Shown in pieces: positions 1-12,181 of a DNA stretch of 64,000 nucleotides. Each line of letters opens with the position of its first letter. The first letter of the stretch is position 1. A program made the translations under genes and the position numbers. This DNA comes from Eutypella sp. D-1 (taxonomy: Eukaryota; Ascomycota; Sordariomycetes; Xylariales; Diatrypaceae). The stretch lies in the NCBI GenBank assembly GCA_023313575.1, contig JAJTTP010000003.1, positions 2,108,001 through 2,172,000 of the forward strand, in the 5' to 3' direction. The notes beneath the pieces were generated by a model that saw only the letters and a program-made list of their open reading frames with translations, made no database searches and was not told where the DNA came from.

Positions 1-26
1 ACGTTCTTATAATACCTATCTTCCAG

Positions 27-1460
27 GTACTGGTTTGGAGGATCCAAACACTAGACAGCAAACGACTCCCGCGTATGTCTCAGCTCCAACTGCCGGGAGA
101 GATTTGAACCAGAGTCATTTCCAGCAGAACAAAGAGACAGAGACGGGAGGCGACCCGATGATCTGGTCCAGTCCCTCCATCACGCCAGCAAACGCTTACC
201 AGTCGTACTTGGGTGGTTTTGGCGGGTCGCCAAATCATACTTCGTCGTGGCAGAGTTATGAGGGAACATCCGCCGACACAAACCAGTTCGAAAACTGCTT
301 CTTCCACGACGGCCTCCCGGACTCGTCTTGCGTCCCGAGTAGCCCGCACGCCCTCGGCGAGCCGCCAGTATGCAACCGGATCAGTCCAACAACCACCTAC
401 AGTAGCTTTTCGTCTTCGGCACCTACCGAAGCGATGGGCTCCCTGAGCTTCGACACGATCAACGAGACCATGGGTGCACCGGGTAGCCCGCGGATGAATA
501 ACGATGCCGCCGGACCACCCTACTACTACCCCGCCACTATCTCCCCCGCCCAACTTCGAAAGGTCGTGACCCCAACCCCGAACTCCTCGTCGGAGTCTGT
601 CCACACCGCGCTACAGACCAGTGATAACCCGGACTCTACCTCATCTAACTTCGATCGGCTCCGCCGGCGCAGCCCACTTCCCTTGAAACACCAGTTTAGC
701 AAAAAGAGCCGGCGGGAGCTACCGACTAAGCCTACCAAGCCCCGCCGCGGACACCTGGACACCTCGGCCGACCGCGTGGCCTTCCGCGCTCCACAGAGCT
801 CATCGCGCCACCACGATACGTCTCCACAACCCAAGTTAGCTCCGCTGAGACCGAAGCCCGAGAAGCCGTTCGTACCTCCTGTAGCCGTACCGGCACCGAT
901 TGGCAGCAGCGGCGGCAGTGCCGGTATGTTTCCTGGCCAGGTCCCGAACAGGTGGTCCGACAAGGATGATTTCCTCGTTCGATCAAAGGAGGCAGGTATG
1001 ACGTACCGCGAGATCCGCAAGCAAGGCAACTTCAAGGAGGCAGAGTCGACCTTGCGGGGCAGATACCGTACCCTCACCAAGTCGAAGGAGGCTCGGGTGA
1101 GGAAGCCGGAGTGGCAGGACAAAGATGTAAGTAGCATCCAATCTCTCCTCCTCACAGCGCAAGTGCGCACTCGCGTCTTTTCCCCCGCCACTACAATTGA
1201 GGGTAATAGAGAAAAGGAAGTCTTAGATACTTACCCTGATATGCTGCTGGTGCTAACGTCCATGCCTGCTCGACTAGATACATCTCCTCAAGAAGGCCGT
1301 GCATGAGTTCGCCCGGGGCAACGAGATCGTCTCCGCCAAGATCCCCTGGAAGGAGGTAGCCAAGTACATCGTCAAGCACGGCGGCTCGTACCACTTCGGC
1401 AACGCCACGTGCCGCAAGCGCTGGGACGACCTGGTTGCCCTACAGGGCGACGAGGCCTAA
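27..1460 (+). CDS. Myb/SANT-like DNA-binding protein, 5' partial
   Basis: Probable nuclear DNA-binding protein. The visible exons are 27-1126 and 1278-1460, joined across a 151-bp intron (GTAAGT donor at 1127, CTAG acceptor at 1274-1277) that keeps the frame; translation stops at TAA 1458-1460. The first 300 residues are low-complexity (Ser/Pro/Thr, then basic). The C-terminal part holds two helix-turn-helix-like blocks: one starts at RWSDKDDFLVRSKEAGMTYR, and the second spans the splice junction (HLLKKAVHEFARG ... WKEVAKYIV ... CRKRWDDLV), with the spaced tryptophans of a Myb/SANT repeat. The open frame reaches an acceptor-like CCAG at 23-26 and has no in-frame ATG before 158, so an upstream exon outside the window is likely; otherwise translation starts at 158. 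The target genes are unknown. Confidence 0.72.
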
Positions 1461-1971
1461 GCACCGAAGCGTGCTAAAATGAAGAAGAATGAATAGTCTC
1501 GAGTTAGAACAAGAGAGGAAAGAGTCGAGATGAGAGAAGAAGCCGACACGTGGTTTGTATTGACACGAGGGATAGATGGATGCTAGTAATGGTGGCGAGG
1601 CACTTGTGCTGGCGCCCGCCGGCGTCGGCGGGACAGAGTCTGTAGGATAATTCCGAGGGAGGTTCCATGGCATGCATTGCATTTTGGTGTGTTGAAATCG
1701 GCGAAAACATACCTAGTCGCCAGGCTCGGCGTAAAGAGGAAAGTGTGGCGAGGGTCTATCTGTCTGTTTATCTGTACTTGGAAACCAAAAACCTTTGCAT
1801 TTACGAAAAGAAAAGACTGGAGGCTACGCCTAAGTTAATACATAGTCTCTAGGGGGCCACGGCCTCATAGTTTAGCACAGCTACACCTCGCTTTGTATCC
1901 AGGAGTGTTTGTTTATTCGCTCTTCCTGCAGATGATTGCGTCTTTTTACATAAAGAAATGTGTACTCATCG

Positions 1972-3053
1972 CTAAGGCCTGATGCCTATCTTCTCCAAGA
2001 CACCACGGAGTAGGTCGGGATCCTCTCCTAGAGCGTCCCATTCGGCCTGGGTCTTAACCAAGGCCGTGCCGGCCAGCACCGTTCCGTTCAGTGCTACATA
2101 TCCGGTCTCCCGACCCGTCCTGTCCGTGATTACGGCGCCCTCGGCCGTCCGTGGACAGATCGCCATCGATGTCTTTGTCATCGCGAAATTGTAGCTGATC
2201 TTGGCCTCGCCCTCGCCGGGGGCCTCGGTGCCGGGCAGCACGGCCTCTACGGCGCGCTTGTACGTCTCCACGTAGGCGTCATGCCGGGCCTTAGCGCTCA
2301 TGCCCGGAGACATCGGGGTGGAGAACACGGTGAAGGGGAGTGCCTGCTCCTGCTGTTCCCGGGCCAGCTTCTCCGCGAGGACGCCCCATGCGTCGCCCCG
2401 CTCGACGCGCTCCAGGCCGTCCCTCATACGGTCGACGGGCAGCAGCTGCAGGTGGCGGTGGGGCTGGCTAGCGCCGGAGTGCTCACCGGAGTTGAAGAAG
2501 ACGAAGAGTTCCTGGTCCACGGCGGCGTAGGCCTCGACGCAGGCGTAGGCGGCTTCGATGTCGGCCTCCTCCAGCACGTGGGTTTGGGGCCGGACATCCG
2601 CCGTCGCCAGGATGAAGTGCTCCGGCACGATGGCGAACTTGTTCAGCACCAGGTTGTGGGTCGGTGGCATCCGCGCCACCAGCAAACCTGGCGCCGGGTC
2701 CTCGAAGGGATTGAACGGCCGCGCCCCGGGCTCCCTGCTAGGTTTCAGTGCCTTTGGCTTTGATGCGAGAGCAGGGGAGTAGCGGAGTTGGAACTGAATT
2801 TTAGGTTCGTTTCTGATGTCTCAGCTCTTCTAGTTTTTATTTAAACCGGGCTGCCTTTATCACACGTAACGCGTCCGGAATCTCCATGCTGACCACCACG
2901 TCACGTCGTTACGAGTGCACTCACAGGAACCGTTCCCACGTTTAGTATCGTGGCTTGCGTCGGGTAGTACAACAGGTCACCACTACCGCGCGCTTTATGA
3001 AAGGCAGCCTTGACAAGCGCCGGTAGATTTGCGGGCGCCTGGATGCGCGTCAT
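1972..3053 (-). CDS. APA2: Diadenosine tetraphosphate phosphorylase / ATP adenylyltransferase (APA2-like)
   Basis: Phosphorolysis of Ap4A to ATP plus ADP, a cytosolic nucleotide-scavenging reaction of the HIT superfamily. The transcript order is exon 2925-3053 then exon 1972-2793; the 131-bp intron has a GTGAGT donor and an ATTCAG acceptor. The product is 316 aa, normal for fungal APA2. Exon 1 (43 codons) carries the N-terminal block ending in YYPTQATILNV. Exon 2 continues FQLRYSPALA, then HNLVLNKFAIVPEHFIL and the histidine motif HRHLQLLP that holds the nucleotidylated histidine. The C-terminal domain contains YNFAMTKTSMAICPR. The start ATG 3051-3053 is chosen because it restores the family's N-terminus; the long frame alone has no ATG upstream of the conserved core. 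The gene converges on the Myb-like gene. Confidence 0.93.
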
Positions 3054-3368
3054 CTCTGGCATAGAAGTGTACAGGACCGTTCAACTGGCTCCGTTATCCC
3101 TCCGTCAGTGTATGGATTCCGTCGGCTCTGTAGCTAGGCGAACCTAAGATATAAATATTACGCGCCGGTCAAGAACTGGTAAGAGCAAGGGTAAGTCATC
3201 CCTGACTTGGCTCGGCCTGGCAGCCGTGCGCCATCACTTTACTACTAGAAATGCGACCCATTTAAACTGGCCATCTGGTGGGCTAGTTGCCAGCTGCCGA
3301 CTGCCAGCTGCCAGACTATGCTTGTGACCTCCTATCAAATAGACGGGACGGAGAGATATTGGGATGTA

Positions 3369-3582
3369 CACTCAAACCCCTGTTTTATTGTATGTGGAGC
3401 AGGTCATTCGATAAATCTATTACTTCGCTACGTATAACGGCTACCTATAAACTTACACAAAATCAGGTTATACCTATAAATATACGCACAAACACGATAT
3501 CCATTAGTAGATAACATTTCGAACGAGGTCACTTGTGGCAAGAGTTACAAGATCCACATACAATAAAACAGGGGTTTGAGTG
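3369..3582. mobile_element. MITE-like element with 30-bp terminal inverted repeats
   Basis: Bases 3369-3398 and 3553-3582 are perfect inverted repeats of 30 bp, beginning CACTCAAACCCCTGTTTTAT on the left and ending in its complement on the right. The 214-bp unit is flanked on both sides by TA (3367-3368 and 3583-3584), the target duplication expected of Tc1/mariner/pogo-type transposition. The AT-rich interior has no coding capacity, so the element would be non-autonomous. The family is not recognised. The two arms being identical suggests a fairly recent insertion or selection on the termini. Confidence 0.8.
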
Positions 3583-6500
3583 TATACATGCTCTAGAGGT
3601 CTTACGGATATATATGATATTAAGTGCTGTATATTCTGATCTAAGATATAGACATGTAAGCCATTCACGTTTGACGTGAATTGAACATCTCTTAGTCAGT
3701 GGTAATAGGTCTGTTGGTTCGGAGAGCCGGAAAGGGGTAAATGCTTAAGGGGGCCAACAGAACAGGAATAGTGAAAAGGAACGAGATTACGTGCGTGCGT
3801 GAAGCACCCAAATTTACCCATCGCTTCATCATGTTATTTCTTTCATTCATCACGCCCAGGCCTAACGTTACGCAAAAGCGGCCCATTTGCGCATTTGGAG
3901 AGGGGTTTGGTGACGAGCCGCGTGGTACGTAGGCCAATTGGTAAAGTCGTTGGCATAACTTACCTGTACGACCTCGGTCATCAGAAACCCTTTTCTTTGT
4001 CAAACCTGCTGTCCTACGATCTCTTATTTAACATACACGGCTTGTGCTCCCAGCCACGAATACATAGTTACAGAGGATGCCAAGGTCTGAAAGGCCGTTT
4101 CGGTGGTCCACGAATCTGACGGAACCTTGCATCCGTAATATCATAGTGGTGTTCCTCGAGCTGAGCTGCAGGCAAGAGTCAGCTAAAATAAGGCTCCTCT
4201 ATCACCTCGGGTTTATATTCTGAATGACATTCATTGTATATGCCTAGGTAATATCCTAATGAACCTAACGTTAGAGGTAAGACGACGGTCACCCCATATA
4301 AATGAGGCCTTAAGCTATGCTGGCCTCGGCTAGTACACGGGGTTTGACGGGAGCGACCGCTACATGCATATGTATCCATTGCATGGGCCCATTGAGCTGA
4401 AGATCTTCAGATCACAAAGCGGACGTTCTCCACAGTTAGTGACGAACCTAGCGTCCATCGACGTTTCGAAACACGAAGCCTAGTGTCACCACAAGACCCA
4501 GCCGACTGATAGCACAATGGCCGGTGGACGGGCGGGCAGTCCGTGTCGCATATTCGTTATCACGGGCTTCGCTGAGGTTCAGCCAGTCTTGCGCGACACA
4601 CGAATAGAAATCTTGCTGGTCAGTCACGGACCAAGACGGTGGAACTCTCTGATTGTGATAAAAGGGTGCGTCGGTCACCGAGATACCCGGACCCGCAGAC
4701 ACTTTGTGGTGATATATGTATGGATATGTAGATGAGTACACCCAGCAAAGCACGTAGCTGAGGGCCACTGCCAGTAACTCACCTGTAAACCCTTACTCGA
4801 TTGAAAGAGCAACGGATAGTAGCATACCCCAAACCCCACAACCTTATATTCGCCATTGGTTCATTTTGATACCACGTCTTGCTGAGCCTGACCTCGGGAT
4901 TCTCGGTTTGCACGCTCTGTTTAACCTGCTTGGAAATATATGCGAGCTGGAAGCATTAAGGTTACGGGGACGATATGTAGGCGACCTAACCGCATAGTGG
5001 CTAGGTACGTGCTTAAGCATCTGCAGGTGTCGAGGCATGACACATATGGATATGCACCTACCTATTTCGGTCAGGTGAGGTGCCGGTACCAGTCCTTGAC
5101 TGGCCCGGAACTCAGACCTCATATACCTGGGTATTATATGACTCGATTACCAGTAAGACGAGAAACGGGATTGAATGGCGGCATGTACGTACCTACTGAG
5201 TAGGTAGACAAGGTCGATTCTGAGTCTTCGACTAAATCGGGCATCCCTGTTTTGTTTTTGGTGAAGTGCCAAACTGCCTTGCATTAAGCCAACTATCGGC
5301 AGTTAGCCAATAGAAGCCCCGCGACGGCATCCCACCCAAGCCTACGGTAGCCGCCCTGGTGTGGCCCTTGAAACAAACTACCGCCACTTGTTATTCGACG
5401 TCATCCCTCGACCTGTCAAGTTACCTGATTACGGCCCAGTCGAGACCGAAAATGTGCAGTTTTAATTTATACGCGACCAGATGGGAATCTTCTGGGCATG
5501 GCTTGGCTTGACCAACTAACCACTTTGCGTGCATGATGTTAAGCGCAAACCTAGATGGGCAGAAGTAGGAAACAGACACACTCATTCCATTCAGTTGTTC
5601 ATATTGTACCTAGGTACGTGCTGATGTCGGGCTAATGTTCAGATTGAAGTATTAAGGAACAGCCCTAAGATTCATGCATGTGCTTCTGTGGGGTCAGTGG
5701 CCCTACTATCGTATAATCCACATACACCCATGCACGGCACGTTTGACACACGAATATTGAAAAGGGGCGTGCATCCATAGTAGAATGTTTGAAGCGGGTT
5801 AAGCAAATACTGGTATGTAGGGCACTAGCACGAACCTGTGACCTCTGAAGAGACAGACACACCAACCCACCAACCCGCTCCTAAGCTACCGAGCAGTCTT
5901 GTTGTTAAGGCAGGAACCGAAGACCTTCCATAGGGTGTCTCAATCAAGATAATTGATAAAGTGATTATAGTTGGAGAAGTGCTGCGCCACATGAATACCA
6001 AAAAATGTGACCGAAACGCCAAAGGCCAGAATGAAGCCCGCCACCTAAATGAAGGCTGATGGAATTATTGAGAATGATATTGGGATACTACCTGGGCAAG
6101 CTGTGGTTATGTCGATATTCTAGCACATGTATACCAAGTACCTACCTAGGTACCTAGGTACCTAATGTAACAAGGTCAAATCTGGGCGGCCGCTACGAAG
6201 TACTCCGATGACACTCACCTCAACCATCAGGACTAAACTTTCTGAGCTTTCCAGGTTGCCCCATAAAGGTCAAGTCCGATTAATACATACGTCAATTGAA
6301 ACGCACACGATATTATTTTATCATGGAGAACTTTTGACATAGATAGTAAAAATTTTACTATCAGGTTTTTACGAATACATATCAATACTGTATTGACATG
6401 TACATACTTGAGCTAGATAGGTGTGTAGGTACAAGTAGGTAAGTACTTACGACAGGTACATATCTAGGCTCAGGTAGGTACGAGGCGCTTATGTTTACTT

Positions 6501-7976
6501 CGCTAATTTGATCGGCAATACCACACACCTGGCTACGCCCCTTATTGGTTGGTACCTGGTTTTTCGTTCGGAACATTCCTGGTCTTGGCAGGGACTAAAA
6601 CGTTTACCCGTCCCCATAATCCACAAGCTGACAAGTAGACACCAATAAGTTCTGGGTTATTTTGCTAGCATGGGGTGCAGTTTCCCCACATTATCATTTA
6701 AGATCCTGAAGGTGACTGGTAGATTACTATCATAAAACACCTATTTAGGAAATACTCGCACAATGCGATTGGAGGGACTACCCCTGCATGAGTCTCTAAG
6801 AACAGTCGGCTGTTGCTAACCACTCGATCAAAGGCAGGTGCATTGTAAAGGTAAGTCATACCACACCAGCAGACTCACTAAATGGCATGTTGGTTGGCAG
6901 CAGCTTTTGCCAAAAGAATCTATGGGCTGGCTGGGGTTGGGCATTTCTTAGATGCATATCCACCTAGGTGGGCGTGCGTATACTTGTGGTGTAAATGCAG
7001 TGGTAGATGGGGATACATATTAGGTCCTTACTTTCAGGTGGTAGGAAATGGCCGGCCCAAAAGTTCACGGTGGCTAATTAGTACCTACCTACATGTAAGT
7101 AGGTAGAACAGCTTCCCGCGCAAGGTAATAATTGATATAAAAGTTGGTTTGATCGCACCTCCCTCCATATGTAGATACTTGTATGTATTTGACCCTTCCC
7201 CTCTCGTTGCTCCTTCCTACCTTTGGTTACCTTATCCTTATTAACTGCATAAGGGAGCTACTAATTCTGCGGTTACCTAGCAGGATCTATGCTGCTTGAG
7301 CTACTTAGGTAAGGTGACCTCTACCCGCTTGTAATTACATTTCACCCCTCCTCACCTTGGAGTCAACAAACATCGCCCCCTCTTATTCATAATCCATACC
7401 TAGGCACTCTACTCTATCTTCCATTTCTTTCACCACCCTCCTTACCACTTCCATAGACACAATTCTTCTTCTTTTTCTCACTATTGATGCGTACATTTTT
7501 GGTGCACACCTGGTTGTTGACAATCCCTCTTAAGCACTACTCTCACTCACTCACCTACGATCTTTATCCCTACGTACAAGTATTATTTTGATAAAGTTCA
7601 TCTTCAACATCAGAACACCACCCATCCAATCTTGGAGCGTTGATCCCGACCCGTATTGGTTAAACGGCCGAATTCTCTTTACATGCGAGCCCTCTTTCGC
7701 AGCCAGAGGTCGTGATTGTAAGTTGCTCTAGCTCATACTTGATCGCAGTCACTCTCAGTCCCACCAATTCTATGACTACCACTTCCACCACCACTGCCCG
7801 CCTGTCTGCCTACCGAATGCCCATTCAAAACCTGTCCCCGTCGACCTGGGATGACCCGGTATGATCACTTGGCCATTCATTGTTCCTGGGCTGCATGTCA
7901 CTCAGTTGATGAACAACATCTATCAACAGAGCAACCTGACAAAGCAACCCCTGCAAATGCATCGAAGCCAACGTTG

Positions 7977-7984
7977 TATAAATA
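7977..7984 (+). promoter_or_regulatory. TATA box candidate of the GH55 gene
   Basis: TATAAATA lies about 270 bp upstream of the GH55 start codon, downstream of a CT-rich tract, which is a usual arrangement for strongly expressed secreted-enzyme genes in filamentous fungi. The transcription start is not known. Confidence 0.4.
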
Positions 7985-8254
7985 CAGCTCTACCTTGGCT
8001 TTCGGCTGGTTTACTATTCGTATTTTGGAATCTACAAATTCTTGTTTTCTTCCCCCGCTTCAGCCGTCATTCATACACGCATTACTTTATTCCTGATTCT
8101 CGCTGTCCCAACCTGAGGGGCATCAGTATATCATTGGCTTATACACTTGGTTGAACGAGAAGAAGCTAATTTCAAAACAGTACCGGTCAGGTTTGCGTTT
8201 ATTTTGGTGCTACATTTCTGAACCCCATCTACTTAAGCTGGTCTTGTACTTGAG

Positions 8255-11002
8255 ATGGGCCTTTCAACTCTCCTTAAGGCGTCCGTATTGGCGCTGCCCC
8301 TACTTTCGGGGCCAGCCGGGGCCGCTCCGACAACTGCCCCAACGGCCGCCATCCAAGAGCGGGACGACGCAGCCACTAGCTACTGGTTCGCCAACATTGA
8401 GCGCCAGGGCATCGCAGCATTTGGCGAGGAAGGTCACACTGTGTTCCGCAACGTGAAGGACTACGGTGCCGTTGGAGATGGAAGCACTGACGATACTGCT
8501 GCCATCAACAAGGCTATTCAAGATGGCCCCAACCGATGCATCGACAAATGCGACTCCCGAACGGTTTCCCCTGCTCTAGTCTACTTCCCACCCGGTACCT
8601 ACGTCGTGAGCTCGCCTATCATTCAGACCTACTATACCCAGTTCGTAGGTGATGCCATCGAGCTGCCCACTATCAAGGCGACTGCAGCATTTCAGGGCAT
8701 GGCCGTCATTGATGCCAACCCCTATTACCCAAACACCGACGCCATCAATTGGTACATAAATCAGAACAACTTTTTCCGCCAGATTCGTAACTTCATCGTC
8801 GACATCACGGAGATCCCGATGAGTGCCGGCGCTGGTATCCATTGGCAAGTTGCACAGGCGACCTCGTTGCAGAACATCATTTTCCAGATGAACCCAGACA
8901 AGAGCGACGCAAACAAACAGAAAGGACTCTTCATCGAGAATGGATCAGGTGGTTTCATGTCTGATCTGACCTTCAACGGTGGTGGCTTCGGTATGGACAT
9001 TGGAAGTCAGCAATTCACTATTCGCAACCTCACATTCAATGGCTGCAATACCGCCATGCACATGATCTGGAACTGGCAATTCTTGGTGCAGGATATCAAG
9101 GTCAACAATGCCCGAGTCGGCATTGACATGACTAGCGACTCCCTGGAGGTCATCAAGGTTGGGTCCCTGATTCTTCAAGATAGCCAGTTTTCGAATGTCG
9201 ACGTTGGTGTCAGCACGTTATACAAGCCAACAATTCCCATGACCAACAACACCCTGGTCTTGGACAATGTCGACATGAATCAGGGGGTTCCCACTGCCAT
9301 CCAGTACGCTAAAGATAAGAGCGTTCTGCTCCAAGGAAACCAGATGGTCAAAAGTTTCACCCAAGGGCGACAGTACTCGGAGAGTGCTGGTAAAGCAATC
9401 CAGGACGTGCAGAAGGAAATCGTCAAACCGACAGCTCTGACAACGAGCGATGGCAAGATCTTTACTCGCTCGAAGCCCCAATACGTGGATGTACCTGCTA
9501 GTAGTTTCGTCAGTGTGAAGACAGCTGGTGCTCGTGGTGACGGGAACAGCGACGATACTAAGGCGATCCAGAGCGTCTTCGACACCGTTAAGGAAGGTAG
9601 CATCGTCTATTTCGACCATGGCGCGTACCTCATTAGCGACACCCTTAAAATCCCGAAGAACATCAAAATTACGGGAGAGATGTGGCCGCTCCTGATGGCC
9701 ACTGGTCAAAAGTTTAGCGACCCAAGCAATCCAGTCCCTGTCCTCCAGGTCGGCCAGCCTGGGGATGTTGGCAATGTCGAAATGTCAGATCTCATTCTCG
9801 AAACCAAGGGACCAGCGGCTGGTGCCATCATGATGGAGTGGAATCTCGAGGGGAGCGAGCCAGGCTCAGCTGCTATGTGGGATGTTCATTTCCGAATCGG
9901 CGGCACGGCTGGGACCGAGTTGCAGTCGGACAGATGCACAAAGAATCCTAATGCGACGACGGTGCCGGACGACGCGTGCATCGGTACCTTTATGATGCTT
10001 CATATAACCAAAACGGCCTCAGCCTACATCGAAAACTGCTGGTTTTGGGTGGCCGACCATGAGCTCGACAGACTTGACCATAACCAGATTAACCTCTACA
10101 ATGGTCGCGGCGTTCTCATTGAGTCTCAGAAGCCCGTCTGGTTGTGGGGCACCGCCTCGGAACATAGCCAAATGTACAACTACCAAGTCAGCAATGCCAA
10201 GAACCTGTTTATGGGCGTCATACAGACCGAGACAGCGTACATGCAGGGCAACCCTGACGCTACAGTCCCGTTTCCGGCAAACGCGGGCTTCTTCGACCCC
10301 GATTTCAAGGCAGCTTGCAGCGGCTCGCCGGGCGCCTGCGCACGTACTTGGGGCCTTCGCGTCACGGATTCGTCGGACATCTTCATGTATGGTGGCGGTC
10401 TCTACAGCTTTTTCGAGAACTATGGCCAGGTGTGTGTCGACTTGCAGAACTGCCAGGAGAACATGATCAGTATCGAGGATTCCACGGTCCACCTTTTTGG
10501 TATTACTACCAAGGCGTCAGTCAATATGATCACCCATAACGGCCGTTCAGTGGCGCTGGATCAAGATAATAGGTCCACGTTTGGAGCCACAGTCGCTAAG
10601 TTCGAAACATCTGGCGGACCTCCCACGGATGGTGAGGAGGGCGGTGATTCAGGCTCAGGTCTACAACCCGGTCCTGGCGAGGGTTCGAGCAGCCAAGCTG
10701 TTGACAGCCCCTCCACCCCGATTGCCACAGCCCCGGCTGCCACTGCCACGAGTGGATACGGCCCCAGCAGTGATTCTGGAGCCGAGACCACGGATGGCTC
10801 TGCTGCTACTGACTTGCCGACGTCGGTGCAAGAGGGCGGCGGTGATACACCGGCAGCAACGACGCCGGCAGCAACGACGCCGGCAGCAACTACGCCGGCC
10901 TCTGTGCCCATTGCAACACAGAGCAATGCAGGGGGTGGTCATGCCGTCGTGACTGTTACTAAGACGATCACGGCTGACGGCCCTTGCGGAGCGGCACCAT
11001 AA
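8255..11002 (+). CDS. Secreted glycoside hydrolase family 55 exo-1,3-beta-glucanase
   Basis: Extracellular enzyme predicted to release glucose or short products from beta-1,3-glucan of fungal walls or plant callose. The gene is one uninterrupted exon of 915 codons. Residues 1-23 form a signal peptide (basic-poor start, long hydrophobic run, AGA-AP cleavage site). Two pectate-lyase-like beta-helix domains follow, each opening with the family signature: NVKDYGAVGDGSTDDTAAIN near residue 66 and VKTAGARGDGNSDDTKAIQ near 420. This twin-helix layout is diagnostic of GH55. From about residue 785 the protein becomes a Gly/Ser/Thr/Pro-rich, probably O-glycosylated tail with three exact 15-bp repeats (ATTPA) and no hydrophobic GPI end. 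The tail is longer than in a minimal GH55 enzyme. The catalytic acid was not assigned from sequence alone. Confidence 0.93.
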   Translation: MGLSTLLKASVLALPLLSGPAGAAPTTAPTAAIQERDDAATSYWFANIERQGIAAFGEEGHTVFRNVKDYGAVGDGSTDDTAAINKAIQDGPNRCIDKCDSRTVSPALVYFPPGTYVVSSPIIQTYYTQFVGDAIELPTIKATAAFQGMAVIDANPYYPNTDAINWYINQNNFFRQIRNFIVDITEIPMSAGAGIHWQVAQATSLQNIIFQMNPDKSDANKQKGLFIENGSGGFMSDLTFNGGGFGMDIGSQQFTIRNLTFNGCNTAMHMIWNWQFLVQDIKVNNARVGIDMTSDSLEVIKVGSLILQDSQFSNVDVGVSTLYKPTIPMTNNTLVLDNVDMNQGVPTAIQYAKDKSVLLQGNQMVKSFTQGRQYSESAGKAIQDVQKEIVKPTALTTSDGKIFTRSKPQYVDVPASSFVSVKTAGARGDGNSDDTKAIQSVFDTVKEGSIVYFDHGAYLISDTLKIPKNIKITGEMWPLLMATGQKFSDPSNPVPVLQVGQPGDVGNVEMSDLILETKGPAAGAIMMEWNLEGSEPGSAAMWDVHFRIGGTAGTELQSDRCTKNPNATTVPDDACIGTFMMLHITKTASAYIENCWFWVADHELDRLDHNQINLYNGRGVLIESQKPVWLWGTASEHSQMYNYQVSNAKNLFMGVIQTETAYMQGNPDATVPFPANAGFFDPDFKAACSGSPGACARTWGLRVTDSSDIFMYGGGLYSFFENYGQVCVDLQNCQENMISIEDSTVHLFGITTKASVNMITHNGRSVALDQDNRSTFGATVAKFETSGGPPTDGEEGGDSGSGLQPGPGEGSSSQAVDSPSTPIATAPAATATSGYGPSSDSGAETTDGSAATDLPTSVQEGGGDTPAATTPAATTPAATTPASVPIATQSNAGGGHAVVTVTKTITADGPCGAAP
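10851..10895 (+). repeat. 15-bp tandem repeat in the GH55 tail
   Basis: Three adjacent copies of CGGCAGCAACGACGC (the third has one change) encode a repeated ATTPA unit in the mucin-like C-terminal tail. Such repeats change length easily by slippage. Confidence 0.9.
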
Positions 11003-12181
11003 TGACTTTCAGGGCTTCTTGAGTAGTTGGCGTGACGGGGTTCTTCATGCTTGTCATGACGTTCGGTGCTGGATGCTGGCACAATAATTTCCAAGGCGAC
11101 GCCGGCTTGCGGACCGTGCCTTGCCTACGTGTATTCTCAAAACAGTTCTCTTCATCTTTGGCCCCAGGGGGGCATTCAACATGGATTTGGCAATACTTCG
11201 GAGTTCGGCTAGGCGCTAAGGATATAAGCCTCGGAAGGCGACATGACCGTTATGAAGGAATGAAGAACCCGGAAACATTGGTTCGGGATGGGGTCGGAGC
11301 ACTTGGCACATACCCTCTCTAGATCATTAGCTCTAGAATGCATCGTGTACATGCTGGATTTCTTGGTTTGGTGTGATTTATATAAGCCTGATCCTCTATC
11401 TGCCTACATGGCAGCTGCATGGTAAGCTCAGGTGGATGCTTGTGTGCTGGCTAAATCTTTTGGAAGTACCTACGTAGGTAGGGGGCAAAAGGGGCAAGAA
11501 TACAAACACAGCCACGTAATGGTGCCGAATGTCTGTGGCTGAACTCGCTGAATTCTTTGTTGTGACTGTGACTCTTTATTCGTACTTATTGTACCGTACC
11601 TGGCCCCTAGATCAACGTCGACGTCAACGTCATCGATCCCTGATTTATCTACCTCAGTGCTGGCTAAAAGGTACATAGGTACGTACCTAGCCCCTAGCTC
11701 GAGTAGCCAAGGCAGCTTGGCAGCTTAGGGGACAAGCAGCGGAAGCTTCTATCTAAAACCTTACCAGAACAACCCAGAAACTGGAGCCCACTGTCTTCCA
11801 GAAAGTCGTCCAGCATACATGGATAGCCGCATTGGAAATAAGTAATGACAAAGTCAATTCGGACACTATCCATACCTTAACTACATATACCTATGATACC
11901 TATGAGATCTGTTAGAATTTAAGGTTTTTCTTGAGAACACTGGGGTCACGTCGTTCTTTTAATTACACCACCAACGAATGAAGACACGTTTCTTAGAATT
12001 TAGAATCGATCGATCGACATTGATCACCACCAACCTGCAAAAGGACACACGCCCACCTCACGCCTACCTGTACGTACACGCAGATGAACCTCACTCGAAA
12101 TCCACAACGCCGTCATCATCATTATCACCGTAGCCGCCGACCTCACGATCGAAGAGAAGAACCAATAGCCAACAATCATCG
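11003..12181. other. Intergenic region GH55-SCS3
   Basis: No supported gene. The small frame at 11032-11322 has no family features. TACCTAGGTA-like motifs occur at 11466-11480 and 11670-11692. The last 200 bp contain the C/A-rich leader of the following gene. Confidence 0.55.

Larger units (their letters stand above)
3054..8254. other. AT-rich gene-free region
   Basis: No frame here shows a recognisable protein or good splice structure. The DNA is visibly AT-richer than the flanking genes. It contains a MITE-like element at 3369-3582 and several copies of the palindromic motif TACCTAGGTA (for example 5607-5617 and 6139-6162). From about 7200 it becomes pyrimidine-rich, which suits the promoter and leader of the GH55 gene. 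Confidence 0.6.

Noticed and set aside
80..1191. Long minus-strand frames opposite the Myb-like exon
   Set aside because: They mirror a GC-rich real exon on the + strand and contain no recognisable motif.
2281..2782. + strand frames opposite APA2
   Set aside because: Shadow frames of a GC-rich exon with clear minus-strand HIT motifs.
11032..11322. 96-codon + frame just after the GH55 stop
   Set aside because: No domain, no splice partner, and it lies in the expected 3' flank.
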